In this document: in pieces, positions 11,916 through 23,840 of the stretch
Layout of the letters: each line of letters begins with the position of its first letter
Position numbering within the stretch: the first letter of the stretch is position 1
Assembly: GCA_018340375.1 (NCBI GenBank)
Contig: JAFFJZ010000007.1
Location: 3,472,001-3,536,000, forward strand
Origin: Gonatopus flavifemur
Taxonomy: Eukaryota > Arthropoda > Insecta > Hymenoptera > Dryinidae
Length of the DNA stretch: 64,000 nucleotides
Reading direction: 5' to 3'
Translations under genes and position numbers: made by a program
Notes under the pieces: generated by a model
The model's database searches: none
Seen by the model: only the letters and a program-made list of their open reading frames with translations
What the model was told of the DNA's origin: nothing

Positions 11916-12188
11916 TGGTTGATAGATGAGTTCCGTCAATTTATGATTAGCTTAACACTCGTTCGAGCCTGGGCAAGCTACATCCAACCCTCTTCAGATA
12001 GCACAACATATATGGAAGCGTTTATGGAAAATTTATAAAATGTTGGAAAGGTTTTCGGAACACTCACATAACGTCCCAGATACACAATTTGCGATTTGTA
12101 TAGTTTTCAGAAGTTATCAAATCCTCCAAATATTGCATTTGTGTGAGGGAATCCTAGCTCCCTGATGCATATTGGTATTCATAATGTA

Positions 12189-12320
12189 CACTGAGAGGAG
12201 AGTTTGTGACAAAAAAGGCTTATTAATCATAAACAAACTACCTTTGGGACAAATCAGATTTGTTAACAGTTAACAAATTTTATTTGATTGAAATAAATTA
12301 CGAATACTTTTTGATCAGTG
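12189..12320. mobile_element. 132-bp CACTGA-ended MITE
   Basis: CACTGAGAGGAG at the left and TTTTTGATCAGTG at the right are flanked by TA on both sides. The interior includes a palindrome around TTGTTAACAGTTAACAAA. The terminal match is short, so the boundaries rest mainly on the TA/TA flanks and the shared architecture. Confidence 0.5.
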
Positions 12321-12426
12321 TATAATGCCGTGTGTTTTGTAAAGATGGAAATGTTGACACATATTTATACCTGATCTCCTTTGCACGTATCCAACATTTC
12401 ATAATTTTTAAATATATAGGGGAGAG

Positions 12427-12815
12427 TCGGGTGAAGTGAGGAGTCGGGTAAGATGGGAAATGTCAACTATTCTTGTATAGTCGTGTATTTAGGGGTGTTC
12501 TAACTCATGTGACATGTAGTTTTGGATGTCGAATCATTTTTTATGAGTCATAGCCACATCAGCATATATCGCTCTATTGTTTTCGCGAAATAAGTGAAAA
12601 AAAGATTTTCAAAACTTCTTCCAGAATTTTGTTTTGGGTATGTTTTTTAATATTCTTCACTGAAGATAAGTACTTTATTATTCATTCTCCAGGCTTCATC
12701 TTTCTCAATGCAAAAGGATAATGCAATAATTCATTACGGTTCCAAAAGTATGTATTTATATAACGTGTTAGTCGGGTAATGTGGGACTCACATGTCGGGT
12801 AAAGTGCGGGCATCA
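12427..12815. repeat. dispersed GTCGGGTAAAGTGGG direct repeats
   Basis: Four direct copies of a motif near GTCGGGTRADRTGGG lie at about 12427, 12446, 12770 and 12797, two at each end of a 390-bp interval. The arrangement resembles subterminal repeats of a DNA transposon. No inverted termini were confirmed. Confidence 0.45.
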
Positions 12816-12843
12816 TCATCGGAAAAGTAGGTGCGTATTAGTA

Positions 12844-13086
12844 CACTGAGAAAAGTGTATGGGATTGATTACCATTCGCTCTAGTTCTCATCGCGACTTT
12901 AGGATAAGAATTGAGTGCTGACTCGCGATTTGGTGATCATTACGATGTTCACCTATCATTCCCATGGTAACGTAAACATTTTATCGCACTCACTTCGATT
13001 TTGAATAGTACTTATTACAATTTTGGAATATCTGTCACCGAATTCCTATTCTTTCTGGTGATGGTTACCGTATACTTCTCTCCGTG
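12844..13086. mobile_element. 243-bp MITE, CACTGAGAAAAGTGTATGG ends
   Basis: CACTGAGAAAAGTGTATGG at the left mirrors CCGTATACTTCTCTCCGTG at the right. TA flanks both sides. Its internal GGTGATCATTAC and GATGGTTACC motifs resemble the palindromic modules of the 10410-11915 element, suggesting relatedness. Confidence 0.75.
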
Positions 13087-13246
13087 TACGTATTTTCGGC
13101 ATGTCATCATAGATAAAGGGATAAGACATAAATTCCACTGAGAATTTAGGTGTACGCTCATGTGACACCTCATATCCGATTAGGACATCAAAAAACTTTT
13201 CAGTTTTGACCAGACAAAGTTTAGTACGCTTGAAATAATACATTCG

Positions 13247-13624
13247 TCAGTCATAAGCTTGAAATGAATGGATATCGTTATTTGAATTCATGCCCATGGA
13301 TTGCAATCGTACAGAAACTGCTTGTTGCGTAAGTCCTAATGATTCCGCAAGCTCCTGTTGCGTTTGACTCGGATCTTCGTCGAGTAAAGCTCCCAAATCC
13401 TCGTTTTCGAATTTTCGAGGTTGTCCTGAACGAGGCTTGTCTTCGACTCTGAAATCGCCATTCTTAAAACGTCGAAACCATTCCCTACATGATTTATCAG
13501 TTGGAGCATTGTCACCATAAACTTCCACAAGCATTCGATGGGCTTCAGCTGCACTTTTTTTCCAATTAAAACAGAAAACTAGAACCTCCCGCAAATGCTG
13601 CTTGGTCAAAACAAAATTTGACAT
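13247..13624 (-). pseudogene. mariner transposase, N-terminal DNA-binding fragment
   Basis: The 125-residue frame starts at an ATG (13624) and covers the paired helix-turn-helix region of a mariner (SETMAR/Mos1-type) transposase. Recognisable segments are VLVFCFNWKKSAAEAHRML, CREWFRRFKNGDFRVEDKPR with SGQP, and LTQQAVSVRLQSMGM. A normal mariner transposase is about 340-350 residues. Here similarity ends after residue about 112, and the DDD catalytic domain was not found on either side. It is a deletion derivative, probably unable to transpose by itself. The subgroup looks closer to the cecropia/mellifera types than the irritans-like copy at 50093-50995, but that rests on recall. The terminal inverted repeats were not identified. 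Confidence 0.8.
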
Positions 13625-14103
13625 ACTTCACTGAGTAAAAATCGGGATTCTAGAAGGAATTCGGAGTGATATGAACTGAATATTATTCACAGGTGTCTAG
13701 CCTCTCTGAAACAATTGAAATCGGTTGTGACTATGAAAGATTCATGAGAGCGAGAGTCATCTTTTCAAACCGGACCGAACTAATTTGTACTCCCAATAGA
13801 AATACCTGCATGAAGCTTCAATCACATGTGAAGGAAGCAATTTCCACTCCCGTGATTGAAAAAGTTCTTGGAATTTTAATTACATTTGAATGAGAATTCA
13901 GTTGATAAACTATACTATTATGGGTAATATATAATATAGTAAGAATTGAAAATCCAATTGAATGTGATTGAATTCCTAATTCAATTACCAAGAATGGAAA
14001 ATTCAATTTACAAGTGTACTTGAAAAATGAATGAAAATTCAAGGAATTTTCAACAGTGTAGTTCTACGAGACACATGTTTCCTCACTGTACTGAAGTGTC
14101 ACA

Positions 14104-14541
14104 CTGCCTCAGCGGAATTCACATGTTATTATATGGAAACCGAATAAATTCGCTAAAATACAGGCCCAAGCGTGTATTGCCTATAATGACAATGGGCTCC
14201 AGGCTGGGTCCATCCTCTTTAACCCAGTATTGGAGAATGACGATGGGGGCCATGTGGGCTCAATCTTGGCCCTATCGTGCTTTCCCATACAATTATGGTT
14301 GGTAGAAAATGGGAATAATGAATCTTAGTGAGGGGCACATTTGAACTTGACCCCAATTTGGACCAGCGTTAGGATAAGATTTGGGTGAATTTATATCTCG
14401 AGCATGTGTGTACAATCCTCAGTGTGTATGAGTTTTGGTCCCACTTTGGTCCAGTCTTGGGCTCATATAGGCACGATGGGGCTGAACACTAGGCCCAAGA
14501 CTGGGCCAAAGTGGGGCTGAAATTCATGCCCGCTGAGGCAG
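14104..14541. mobile_element. 438-bp element with CTGCCTCAGCGG ends and GC-rich interior
   Basis: A perfect 12-bp terminal inverted repeat, CTGCCTCAGCGG at 14104-14115 and its complement at 14530-14541, continues into a shared GAATTCA. The interior is much richer in GC than its surroundings and repeats variants of TTGGGCCC, GGGCCCAAG and TCTTGGCCC. Long open frames here follow from composition and are not treated as genes. Confidence 0.6.
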
Positions 14542-14599
14542 GATTCAAAGCAATTTTTTCTTTGAAAGAAAAGGAAGGGGCAGTATTGATTGACTAGTC

Positions 14600-14785
14600 T
14601 GTTCATGCTGGGCCTATGGTGTTACCAATCCTCGGGCAAAGCAATACAGCCAAGCTGGGAACGATGTTATCATCTCAGGGTCGGCCCCATTTGTCTGCCC
14701 AGCTTGGCCCCACGTTGGGAAGCATGGGCACCCAGCCTGGGCCCAGATTGGGCCCGCCGTTCATACACACTTGGGGGGAGGGGGG
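14600..14785. repeat. GC-rich degenerate repeat
   Basis: Continuation of the GGGCC/AAGCTGGG-type motif vocabulary outside the 14104-14541 element, with several GGCCCA/TGGGCC words. It may be a fragment of a second copy. Overlapping open frames on both strands result from lack of AT stops. Confidence 0.4.
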
Positions 14786-14797
14786 AATTGTTTCCTT

Positions 14798-15363
14798 CCC
14801 TAATAAAAATGATTCCTATAAGACCACATATAAACCATATACGATTATATATGGATGGAGGTTTCATATATGGCTACATATAATCCGTATGTAATCCAGA
14901 CTTAATGCATATGGCGCATATGAGGTGAAATTCGCCAAGTGTTCCCACCTGAAAATTTCAATCTCATCAATGTTGATGAAATTCCATGAATTTGTTGTAC
15001 CAGTGACCCTCTTCAGATTGTGTTAACACCAGGTTTCTTGGAAGTCAGGTTTTCGTGGTACAGGGGTTTAAATTTTCAAGATTTTTTTGATCTGCGTTTT
15101 TTCGAAAAATCATCATCCTCATTAATTCCATTTATTGAAAATATGTCATTATTGATATTGTTAGGATTTTTTCTGAATTTTACGATAAAAATACTTTTAT
15201 TCATGCAGAAGGAATATTTCACATAGAAATTCGATTTTTAAAAGTATTTTGGCATATTTCGGTCACTGCACCCCTTTTGATATTGATGAAACCTTGATAA
15301 ATCGAAAGCTTGATTCCTTAGCTTCAAAATCATACAGATTAAGAAATGGGATAAGAAGATTCC
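14798..15363 (+). repeat. left terminal inverted repeat of the 4.4 kb transposon
   Basis: Pairs with 18657-19236. Matching landmarks include CACCAGGTTTCTTGGAAGTC (left, about 15027) and TTGACTTCCTAGAAACCTGG (right), and ATTTCGGTCACTGCACCCCT (left) against its complement near 18748. A 68-codon open frame at 15020 is only arm sequence. Confidence 0.85.
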
Positions 15364-15858
15364 TCGAAATTAAAGAGGGGTTTAAGTGCTCAGACCTCAC
15401 ACGTCCACCCTCTACCATCGTGTATAAATACAACACTACGCCAACATTGTGTAATAATATTTTATGCTAATGAATGATTCATTCTGCCGTGATTTTCTGT
15501 ATCCTTATCAGTGAAAATCACTTCCACAAATCAAATATCCTCTGATTCTTAATGTTATTCTCTGATTCTAATCCACTGAGGATCAGAATTCATTCTTATC
15601 AATCATATAAACTTCTGCCCTGAAGCTTCAATTGAATAGTGACTGTGGATGTTTCCAGGGCAACCTGATTCTTTTTTATTTGTAACCTAACCAACCTCAT
15701 TCTCTCCAATCTGAACTCATCAACGGTTTTGTGTCGTTTTGAATGTACAGAGATAAATATCAAATCAGTGAAACTTTCTTGTTTATGAAGTTTTTGTGAT
15801 TGATTTTCTGCTGAATTATTCTATTGAGGAAGGACTTTTTCCTACATGTAATAACACA

Positions 15859-18173
15859 ATGAAACGAAGGAGTTCAGGTGATCGTTGTTTCAATCCATTT
15901 CAATATCCCTGTCACAAAAAATCTTCAGATCTTCGAACCTTATCTGCAAATCTGAGAAAAAAATATCATCATCTACCTATTCTGATACCCGAATATGTAG
16001 TAGATGCAGGAAAGACATGACTGTACTATCTTCAATGTCACCTTTGCACGATGTTCAATCTGTTCAGGTGGATACATGCGAGAATAATTCACTTGAGGTA
16101 GTTCCGCTTTATTATTCGATTCATCAAAAAAGTACACAGTATACATTGAGAAAAAAGATAATGGAGGCAACTACGCACGACAGTTGGATACGTTCAAATA
16201 CAATCCTTCGTCAATTCAATTTGAATTCAAGGTTCATTCAAGTATTCGTAGTTGAGTCAACTACAAATCTAATTGAATCAAAGAAGTATTGCATTTGAAC
16301 GTATCCAACTGTCGTGCGTAGTTGAATCCACTATTTATTCTTCTCAGTGCAGCCCCAAAATGTTCTAATGAGGAGAAAACTGGGATAATTGAGAAATTTC
16401 TATTATCTCTTAGGATCAAACATTATTCGAAGAAGAGGATGATGTCCCACACCTTGAAATTAACGAGGAGGAAACTTTTGATATAACTGAAGAAGATTTT
16501 TCCGTTCCATCAACAAAAATGTCTGAGAATTTAAATCGAAAGTATCAAATAAAACATCATGCATCAGCTGTTGAAGTTCCCGATCAAATCAAAGGAAAAT
16601 TCAAACAGTCTTCCACTTACTCAGAAAAAATTTTGCTTCTAACCCTTGCTCCAAAATCATGAGGACGAAGGACATTGGCTACTGAATTCAACGCTTCGGA
16701 CCGTCAAGCTAGGAAAGCCATACAGTTGGTAGCTGAAAACGGGATTCTAACATCACTAAATCCAAAGAGAGGACGAAGGTTATCTTGCGAGATTGAAAAT
16801 TCCATCATAGCATTTTACTTGGATGATGAAAATAGCCGGATATTGTCAGGCATGAAGGATTATGTTTCGATCAAAACTAATGATGGAACGCGTGAACATG
16901 TTCAAAAAAGATTGATTTTATGCAATCTTGCCGAATTGTATTCTTCATTCAAATTGAAGAATCCTACAGTTGATGTGAGCTTATCGAAATTTTCACAGCT
17001 GAGACCTCGCAATTGTGTACTCGCAGGAGCTTCTGGAACTCATACCGTATGCGTGTGTGTTTATCATGAAAACGTGAATTTAATGCTAGATGCCATAAGT
17101 TTACAAAAACTAACGTCTGCGACAGATTTCCCCATGACTTCTCACCATGATGCTATTAAAATGCTTGTATGTGATAATCCTACTCCTGAATGCTATCTGA
17201 ACAAGTGTTTAGCGTGACCTGGAATAGACAATTTTAAGGATTTTCTTCAATCGAATCTTACAGACCAGTACATTGAGAGAGTAGAATATCAAATTTGGCA
17301 ACAAACTGATCGCAGCACTTTGAAAACTGAAATAGCAGACGCAGGACATTTCGTGGAGGATCTCTGTGAACGGTTACATAAGTTGAAATCTCACGCCTTT
17401 ATAGCAAAGGAGCAATCGTCCTTTCTTAAGAATCTCAAGGATAATTTGAAGGCCGGAGAATTCATAGTTACATGTGATTTTGCTGAAAACTATGCATTTA
17501 TTGCTCAGAATGCTATTCAATCGTTTCATTGGAATAACAACCGAGTTACCATTTTCACAACAGTAATTTATTACAGAACAGATGAGTTAAGACATCGCAG
17601 TATAGCAATTTTGTATGATAATCTGACTCATGATACGGTAGCTGTTTATGAATTTGAAAAAAAATTATTACAAAGTATTTGCAAGATAATTTTGAATGTG
17701 AAAAAATCTTCTTCTTCACTGATGGAGCATCGCAACATTTTAAAAATAAATATAATTTTGCAAATCTTCTACATCATGAGCATGATTTTTGAATTGCGGC
17801 TGAGTGGCATTTTCATGCAAGTGCACATGGCAAAGGACCTTGCGACGGTATTGGTGGAAATTTGAAGAGACTTGCACCACGTGCAAGTCTGTAAGCATCA
17901 TCAAATGAAAATCAAATTTTGACTGCGGATGCTCTTTATCAGTGGGCTAAAGAACATTTGAAAGAAACTGTAATTTTTTTCAGTCCAAAGAATACTCATA
18001 TAGAGGCTACTAAAGCACTTGAAAAACGATTTGCATCTGCGAAAACGATAGCAGGAACTCTCAAATGCCATTGTGTGATACCTGTGGAACATCCATCGTT
18101 TATTCTTAAAACTCACTCTTCGGCAGTGCAATATGATGTATTCCCAAAGACCCGAAGAAGGCATGAAAATTAG
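15859..18173 (+). pseudogene. broken DDE-like transposase gene of the 4.4 kb transposon
   Basis: The product resembles a multicopy, poorly characterised protein family of insects and cnidarians that I recall but cannot name to superfamily. Visible landmarks in order: RCFNPF and ICSRCRKDM near the N terminus (15859-16020), a helix-turn-helix-like region from 16675, LRPRNCVLAGASGTHTVCVC (17008-17067), CDFAENY (17473-17493), TDGASQHFKNKYNF (17718-17759) and AEWHFHASAHGKG from 17799. The Asp in CDFAENY, the Asp in TDGA and the Glu in AEWH are candidate catalytic acids. The gene is disrupted by in-frame stops at 16660-16662 (TGA), 17215-17217 (TGA, apparently a lost Cys in a CxxC), 17790-17792 (TGA) and 17892-17894 (TAA). 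There is a frameshift in the A-run at 17657-17664 and another near 15965. A likely intron ends at the acceptor TATCTCTTAG (16403-16412) and contains a MITE. Confidence 0.75.
16145..16349. mobile_element. 205-bp hairpin MITE nested in the transposase gene
   Basis: CATTGAGAAAAAAGATAATGG at the left and ATTTATTCTTCTCAGTG at the right continue into inner arms that are almost perfect inverses (CTACGCACGACAGTTGGATA at 16171-16190; complement at about 16302-16321). The flanks are TA and CA, so one base of the duplication has changed or the duplication is absent. It probably lies in the intron that ends at 16412. Confidence 0.75.
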
Positions 18174-18656
18174 AGTATAGGAACAACTTTTCAGAAGGAT
18201 CAGAAGACTGATAATTATAAATACTGCAAATTGTTTAATATCATTCTGTACATTTATGTAGCAATAATTCAATTTTGTAAATAATCAGAGTACTATAACT
18301 TGTACAAAGAAAGTCACTACTTACAGTTGCTTTCACCAGTTACAGTAGCCGCGTTTCCATAAAAATTGATTATCAATAAAAAGAAATTTAATGGGGCCAA
18401 GATGACAAATTGGTATGACTAATTATTACAATAATGTTCTAATAAAGTATGACGTGTTTTCTTCAACCGTGTGTCGTGAATCAATTATTCATTTGAAAGG
18501 GGTAATCTAGATGGTTGTATTGAGCAATGTGGTAGGCAAAATTAAAAAAATGAATTTGATAATTACTTTTTTCATAAAACAATACACTGAAAATCGATGG
18601 TGTGATCAGGTACTCAAAGTACGATACGTACACACTTGGAACTCTGTACCTTGGGG

Positions 18657-19236
18657 AAATTTCTTCATCCCATTTTTAAACCTGTATGATTTTGAAGCTA
18701 AGGAATCAAGCTTTCGATTTATCAAGGTTTCATCAATATCAAAAGGGGCGCAGTGACCGAAAAATGCCAAAATACTCTTAAAAATCGAATTTCTATGTAA
18801 AATATTCCTTCTGTATGAATAAAAGTACTTTTATCGTAAAATTTAGAAAAAATCCTAACAATATCAATGATAACATATTTTCATCAAATGGAATTAATGA
18901 GGATGATGATTTTTCGAAAAAACGCAGATCAAAAAAATCTTGAAGATTTTAACCCCTGTACTACGAAAACTTGACTTCCTAGAAACCTGGTGTTGACACA
19001 ATTTGAAGAGGGTCACTAGTACAACAAATTCATGGAATTTCATCAACATTGATGAGATTGAAATTTCCAGGTAGGAACACTTGGCGAATTTTACCCCATA
19101 TACGGGGCAAATACGACTCGTATATGCGTTGAACGTGGATTAAATCTGAATCACATGTGTTCATATATAGAACCTCAATGCATATATGACCACACATGGT
19201 TCATATGTGGTTTTATATGAATCAATTTTACTAGGT
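18657..19236 (-). repeat. right terminal inverted repeat of the 4.4 kb transposon
   Basis: Inverse copy of 14798-15363, running from CATCCCATTTTTAAACCTGT at the inner edge to ATGTGGTTTTATATGAATC at the outer edge. Differences are scattered substitutions and small indels, so the element has been immobile for some time. Confidence 0.85.
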
Positions 19237-19703
19237 TTTCCGAATCCAGCTTCACTAAACCAGCGAAAAACTTATAATTATAACGAATAAGTTCATGAAA
19301 ACAGCGAATCGTCATCGTTAGGTGACTTAATACACTCAGCAAAGACAGATTCATTGAAGTAGCGGAATTTTTTTCTTCGTATAATTCTTTACATCCAACA
19401 GCGTTGATGAACATCCATATACATGAGCTAGCTGGTGAATGAGACGATTGATTTCTTCCGTAACATGTATAAACCTAACGAAACAATTGATCATCATTCG
19501 CAACTAAACGTGTTTATGTTATAAAAATCCAAGCGTGGCAACTGTCATTCAGATTATCAAAATGTAGGCGAAGTGAACCCCATTCACACTGTCAAGCTGC
19601 CAACAAAGTGAACCTCGATTCAGGTAGTATTTCTAACAAGGTTCTGATAGTCGCTAAGCATTACACTCTCCATCAGGATACGAATTAGATCGAGTATCAC
19701 CTG

Positions 19704-20407
19704 CCCTGAAAATAGAATTCCGTAACGGCTAACGTTTGGACATCAACAGTTGATGTACGTGAAAAACATGAAATTGATCATCACACGGAGAAAACTGGTA
19801 TAGTAAAATATGGATGGACCAAACATTTGGTCACTACAATCAATCGCATCGTTATTCTAATTGGACGTATCGTTAATTCAACTGAGCGTATCATAATTTC
19901 GATTGAGGCGTTTAGTTCTCATGATTACGCAGACTGGTCTGTCCATATTTTATTATTCGCTCAATGATTATTACTACTCCTTTTTCTCCGTGCACATTGT
20001 AAAAAATTTCTATATGAAACTCCGCATGAATATTCGGAAGTAATTAACACATAAACGTGTTGGGAATTTTCCGTATCTCACCAGAAATTTACTGGAAAGA
20101 GATAATAAAAATCCTATAAAATTGAAATTTTTAGTCAAATTTATGGGAAATTTCATATAAATTTATCGGAAATTGATTTATTTTCGGATGATCGGAATTT
20201 TCCGGTTGCTGCATATAGGGGAATGTCAATTATTTTTTACAGTGGATGTGAACATTATTGGCTCATTCCATTCATACCAACTATTAATGTGCAGGTTATT
20301 AATTAGCGACGTACCGATGAGTAATACCAGGTCTTGAAATTTTATTTTCCACGAACATCAGCTATTGATGTCCAAACATTAGCTGTTCCAGAATTTTATT
20401 TTCAGTG
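19704..20407. mobile_element. CACTGAAAATA-ended element with TG duplication, interrupted by a MITE
   Basis: The left end CCCTGAAAATAGAATTC (a changed CACTG) mirrors the right end GAATTTTATTTTCAGTG. TG flanks both ends. Next to each end is the palindromic module TTTGGACATCAAYAGYTGATGT or its complement. The 209-bp MITE at 19784-19992 sits inside the left part and so is younger. Confidence 0.7.
19784..19992. mobile_element. 209-bp MITE, CACGGAGAAAA ends, CA duplication
   Basis: CACGGAGAAAACTGGTATAG at the left and CTACTCCTTTTTCTCCGTG at the right. Both arms continue with the inverse pair ATATGGATGGACCA / TGGTCTGTCCATAT. CA is present on both sides. Nested in 19704-20407. Confidence 0.8.
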
Positions 20408-20812
20408 TGACAAGTTTTACGAAAAGAATTTGTAGCTGGGTAATTGAGCACCCATCATCAATTTATCTTTGTTCTATTCAGCATGAAAGATGATTTTGAT
20501 TCTTCTCTTATAGTTTGAATATATTATTATATATTCTTATATTCTTCACTAGATAGTTTGAATTCAGTTTTATTCTGTTAAAATTGAAGGGCACTACAAA
20601 TACTGGTAATATCAGCAGAGGATTCATTTATCATTTATTGCTTTCATTCAGCAGAATCATGAAATAATGTTCGTACTCAACAAAGTGAGAAATCGTTTTT
20701 TCCATGAATCCAAACCATTGACGGATTTGGACGCAAGCCAATATCAGACCTATTACCTTCTTTTCGTAGGTAGACCATGGCATACAACAAAAAAGCCTCT
20801 GACACATCTGTT

Positions 20813-21883
20813 CACGGAAAAAAAGGACTTAGGCATATGAGCTATTTTCGCGTAGTTGTATAAGAGATAGTTGTGATAATAAATCAAATATCTGTCTGAA
20901 ATAGTTCGTGAGTTCTCACAACTATTTCTAATATTTGTCACAAGTGAATTATATAATTGTGAAAAATTAGCTGATCGAATAAGAGAAATAGCTACCTGAT
21001 CTACCTTACTTTGAGATAGTTCGTGGAGCTACTTCTCATTGCTCCCATCGTTACGCACGTAGTTCCTGCAGCAATGTGAATTTTGTTGAAAACAATCGAA
21101 ACGCGGTGAACTCTCGCGTTATTCATTGAGGTTACCTGTCGTGGTTACCGTGTATATATTTCATTTTATAATATTTTCAATACATATTCGTGTCAAATTA
21201 CTCATTTTCAAAAACCTCGTATGGCCAATTTTATTTTCGGAATTAAATGACTGATCATTTGTAGAATGATAAATCCTCTTTATGTATACTCTGAGTATAT
21301 GAAAATACACAATCAAAACGATCAAAAACATATCCAAGGCTTTTTTTACGATATACTCAGCGTTGTCGGTTTAGCTGCGATCATTAAGGCATAGGTTAGG
21401 TAGATTTAGGTATAGCGTATAGGTAGGTTATGACAGGGGTTCAAAACCCGAGGTAAGTTAACATTTGAACTTGAATGTTTCAACCACCTCCTCCCAAATC
21501 TACATGCATTGAACAAATATCACAATCGAAAATAAATTTTTTTTCCGAAATTTACAATTAAATGTTGCAAAGAGTCGACGAGCACGGGCAGAAATGATAG
21601 AAGATCCTAACCTTAAACATCAAAACCGGCACTGAAAATTGCTCTTCTCAATTAATAAAATAGTTCATCGGCCTACATATATCGTCATACTTGATATTTT
21701 ATGTAGATCCTGCATCTTAGAAAAGTAGTTGTAACAACTACTCTAATTGATATCCCGACAATCTGGGGTATATCTAACAAAAGTACCTGCCACAGCTACT
21801 TTCGTAGTTGGTCGAAAATCGTCTACGTAAAGTAGTTGGAACAGCTAATTATTAGTTGGGAGAACTATTTTTTTTTCTCCGTG
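20813..21883. mobile_element. 1.07 kb element with AGTTG/CAACT modules, TT duplication
   Basis: CACGGAAAAAAAGGACTTAG at the left and GAACTATTTTTTTTTCTCCGTG at the right, with TT on both sides. Subterminal regions repeat palindromes such as GTAGTTGTAACAACTAC, TAGTTGGAACAGCTA and TAGTTGGGAGAACTA on the right, and AGTTGTG...CACAACTA on the left. The middle has no recognisable frame. Confidence 0.7.
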
Positions 21884-21885
21884 TT

Positions 21886-23838
21886 GGGAGTGAGCCAAGA
21901 ATGAGAGCTTGAATATCGTCGGTAACGTGATAGTGGAGTGCTGTAATTTGCATCTAGATGAACTAACTAAATCTAATCCAGTATTTCCTTCTCGCTTCTT
22001 GTGTTCCTCCACAAAATTTCGAGTAAAAAAGAGTTTGATATCGTACAATTTCCCAACAACTGATGTTCGAACATACAAAAGTGCAAGGACACGACCCCTT
22101 TTCACATGTTGTCCTTTCGTAACGCGAATGGCCATCAATTACTTCTCCTGCAAGTCATCATGTGTTTTATCATGTAAATCCATTCTCTGAGCCCTCGGTT
22201 GAAGTGAAATTCCGCTACTTTCGTGAGGATACAAAACGTCTTTGTCCTTTCTTTTAAATGGTTTCCACTGTTTTTCCATGGAACGATAGAAACAAAGAAG
22301 AGTCAAGATAATATGGAACTCTTTGTTTGCATCGTTGAAGACTGGAAAATTCCCAAAGGACGAACAGTTTTCGTGGAAGATTTGAAAATATGTCTAGCAT
22401 CAACTGACGAAATTTGAGGGAATGAAAAAATCGAATGCATAAAACCGCAAGGACGATGACGATGGACAGCATCTTATGAGCTTTCTGCGTCCAAATTTGC
22501 ATTACCTCGAAACTATCCTACGTGGTTGTTATCTTTGTTGTGTTGTCTCTGGAAATAGTAGTCAGCCAAACAATAATGAACCACATACACAGTGATGACA
22601 GTCGCCACATACACGTTATATACAAAAGATACCGTACCTACAGTCATAAAATATCATTTGTATGTCTTCGTCGACATAAGTGAATTGGAAATATTTCTCC
22701 TTGGTTAACTTGTCTATCATTCTAGATGTTATTTGCTGACGATATTCGACCAAATTTTCATTTTCAATTACTCATAAGGTGTATGAGTTCGAGTATGTGA
22801 TTATTATTTCCCTTTATTCGACAGTTGCAGGAAAAATCTCAAATCCCTCTCACTCCAAACGAAGGTAAGCATTGAAAATTTTCAATAATTTCATCAAATA
22901 CTGTGAATAAGAGAAGGCTTACATGAAGTCTGCATATACGAGTTTGATTTTTGATATATCAATTGGAATCAAATTTGAACTCCAATGATAATATACGAGG
23001 ATGTATATTCTTTTTCTAGGATGATCGATCGATCATCCGTCAAATGAGACTATGGGTATACGTGTATGTGGAACGGCAACCGCACAGCTGCCCCATCGCA
23101 ATCATAAGTTTATCGATTTACTGAATCGCGTTTGACGTGTGGGCACATATACTGCTCAGTACATTTACAGCAGAATCTTCGAAGGATACCGTACGCAGTA
23201 AATCGTTCAATCAACACCTTGCAAAACTGTCTCAAGGCTTATATACAAGGTGGATCTTGAATATATTTACATCGATCATGATGAACCGACTGTGACTATC
23301 TTGACTTATCTTCCGATCAACTTCTCCGAAACGGAAGATCTCATTTTTTACATTCGCTATTTTTTCCGCCCTCAATTGATATCATGAGAAAATCAATTCA
23401 GTGGATCTCAATTTTCCTCATTTCTCCTTTCACAAGATTCATCAAGAACAAGAATTCATCCGGCATGATTTACATCAAGATATGCCTTCACAAAGAGTTC
23501 GGAAAAAAACAGATCTATGTTTTTATAAATCAATTTTCCATAAAACGATATACATCAGACACTGTTACACGAATCAAAATCTGAATATTTTTGAAAAATG
23601 CTTTCCCGTATGCTTGCTGTCGAAACAATATCTCTTCTTGCGATCGCATCTGAGAATAAATGATTTTTCTTGTACTCAGATGTGATGCGAGATGAAATTC
23701 AGTAAATTTCGAAATTTGAATGTTGGAATGTTCAATCGCTTGAAGTGACCACGAGATATGATGCAATAATTTTACCACGATGACATCATTTATGAGCGTT
23801 GTTGATCATATGTTGAATTGTTTCTTACTATATTTTTC
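21886..23838. other. no supported feature
   Basis: Less repetitive than its surroundings. Overlapping frames at 21845-22502 have no recognisable domain. A 33-nt segment ending CCAAACGAAG before GTAAGC (about 22831-22863) has splice-like borders but is too short to support. Confidence 0.35.
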
Positions 23839-23840
23839 CA

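Larger units (their letters stand above)
14798..19236 (+). mobile_element. 4.4 kb DNA transposon with about 570-bp terminal inverted repeats
   Basis: The left arm (14798-15363) and right arm (18657-19236) are long inverted copies. The part from about 14926 inwards is roughly 90% identical by eye, and the outer 130 bp is more diverged. Between them lies a decayed DDE-like transposase gene on the plus strand, itself interrupted by a MITE. No convincing target duplication was found, so the outer limits are approximate. Long arms around a single gene fit an autonomous cut-and-paste element that has died. The superfamily was not determined. Confidence 0.8.

Noticed and set aside
14590..14894. Overlapping 97-, 92- and 65-codon frames
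   Set aside because: All three arise from the same GC-rich repeat on both strands; no domain was recognised.
21385..21435. TTAGG-type telomeric repeat
   Set aside because: Words such as GGTTAGGTAG and TTAGGTATAG occur, but there is no tandem TTAGG array.
22831..22863. 33-nt micro-exon with AG/GTAAGC borders
   Set aside because: Too short to recognise any protein and no neighbouring exons; chance is likely in 64 kb.
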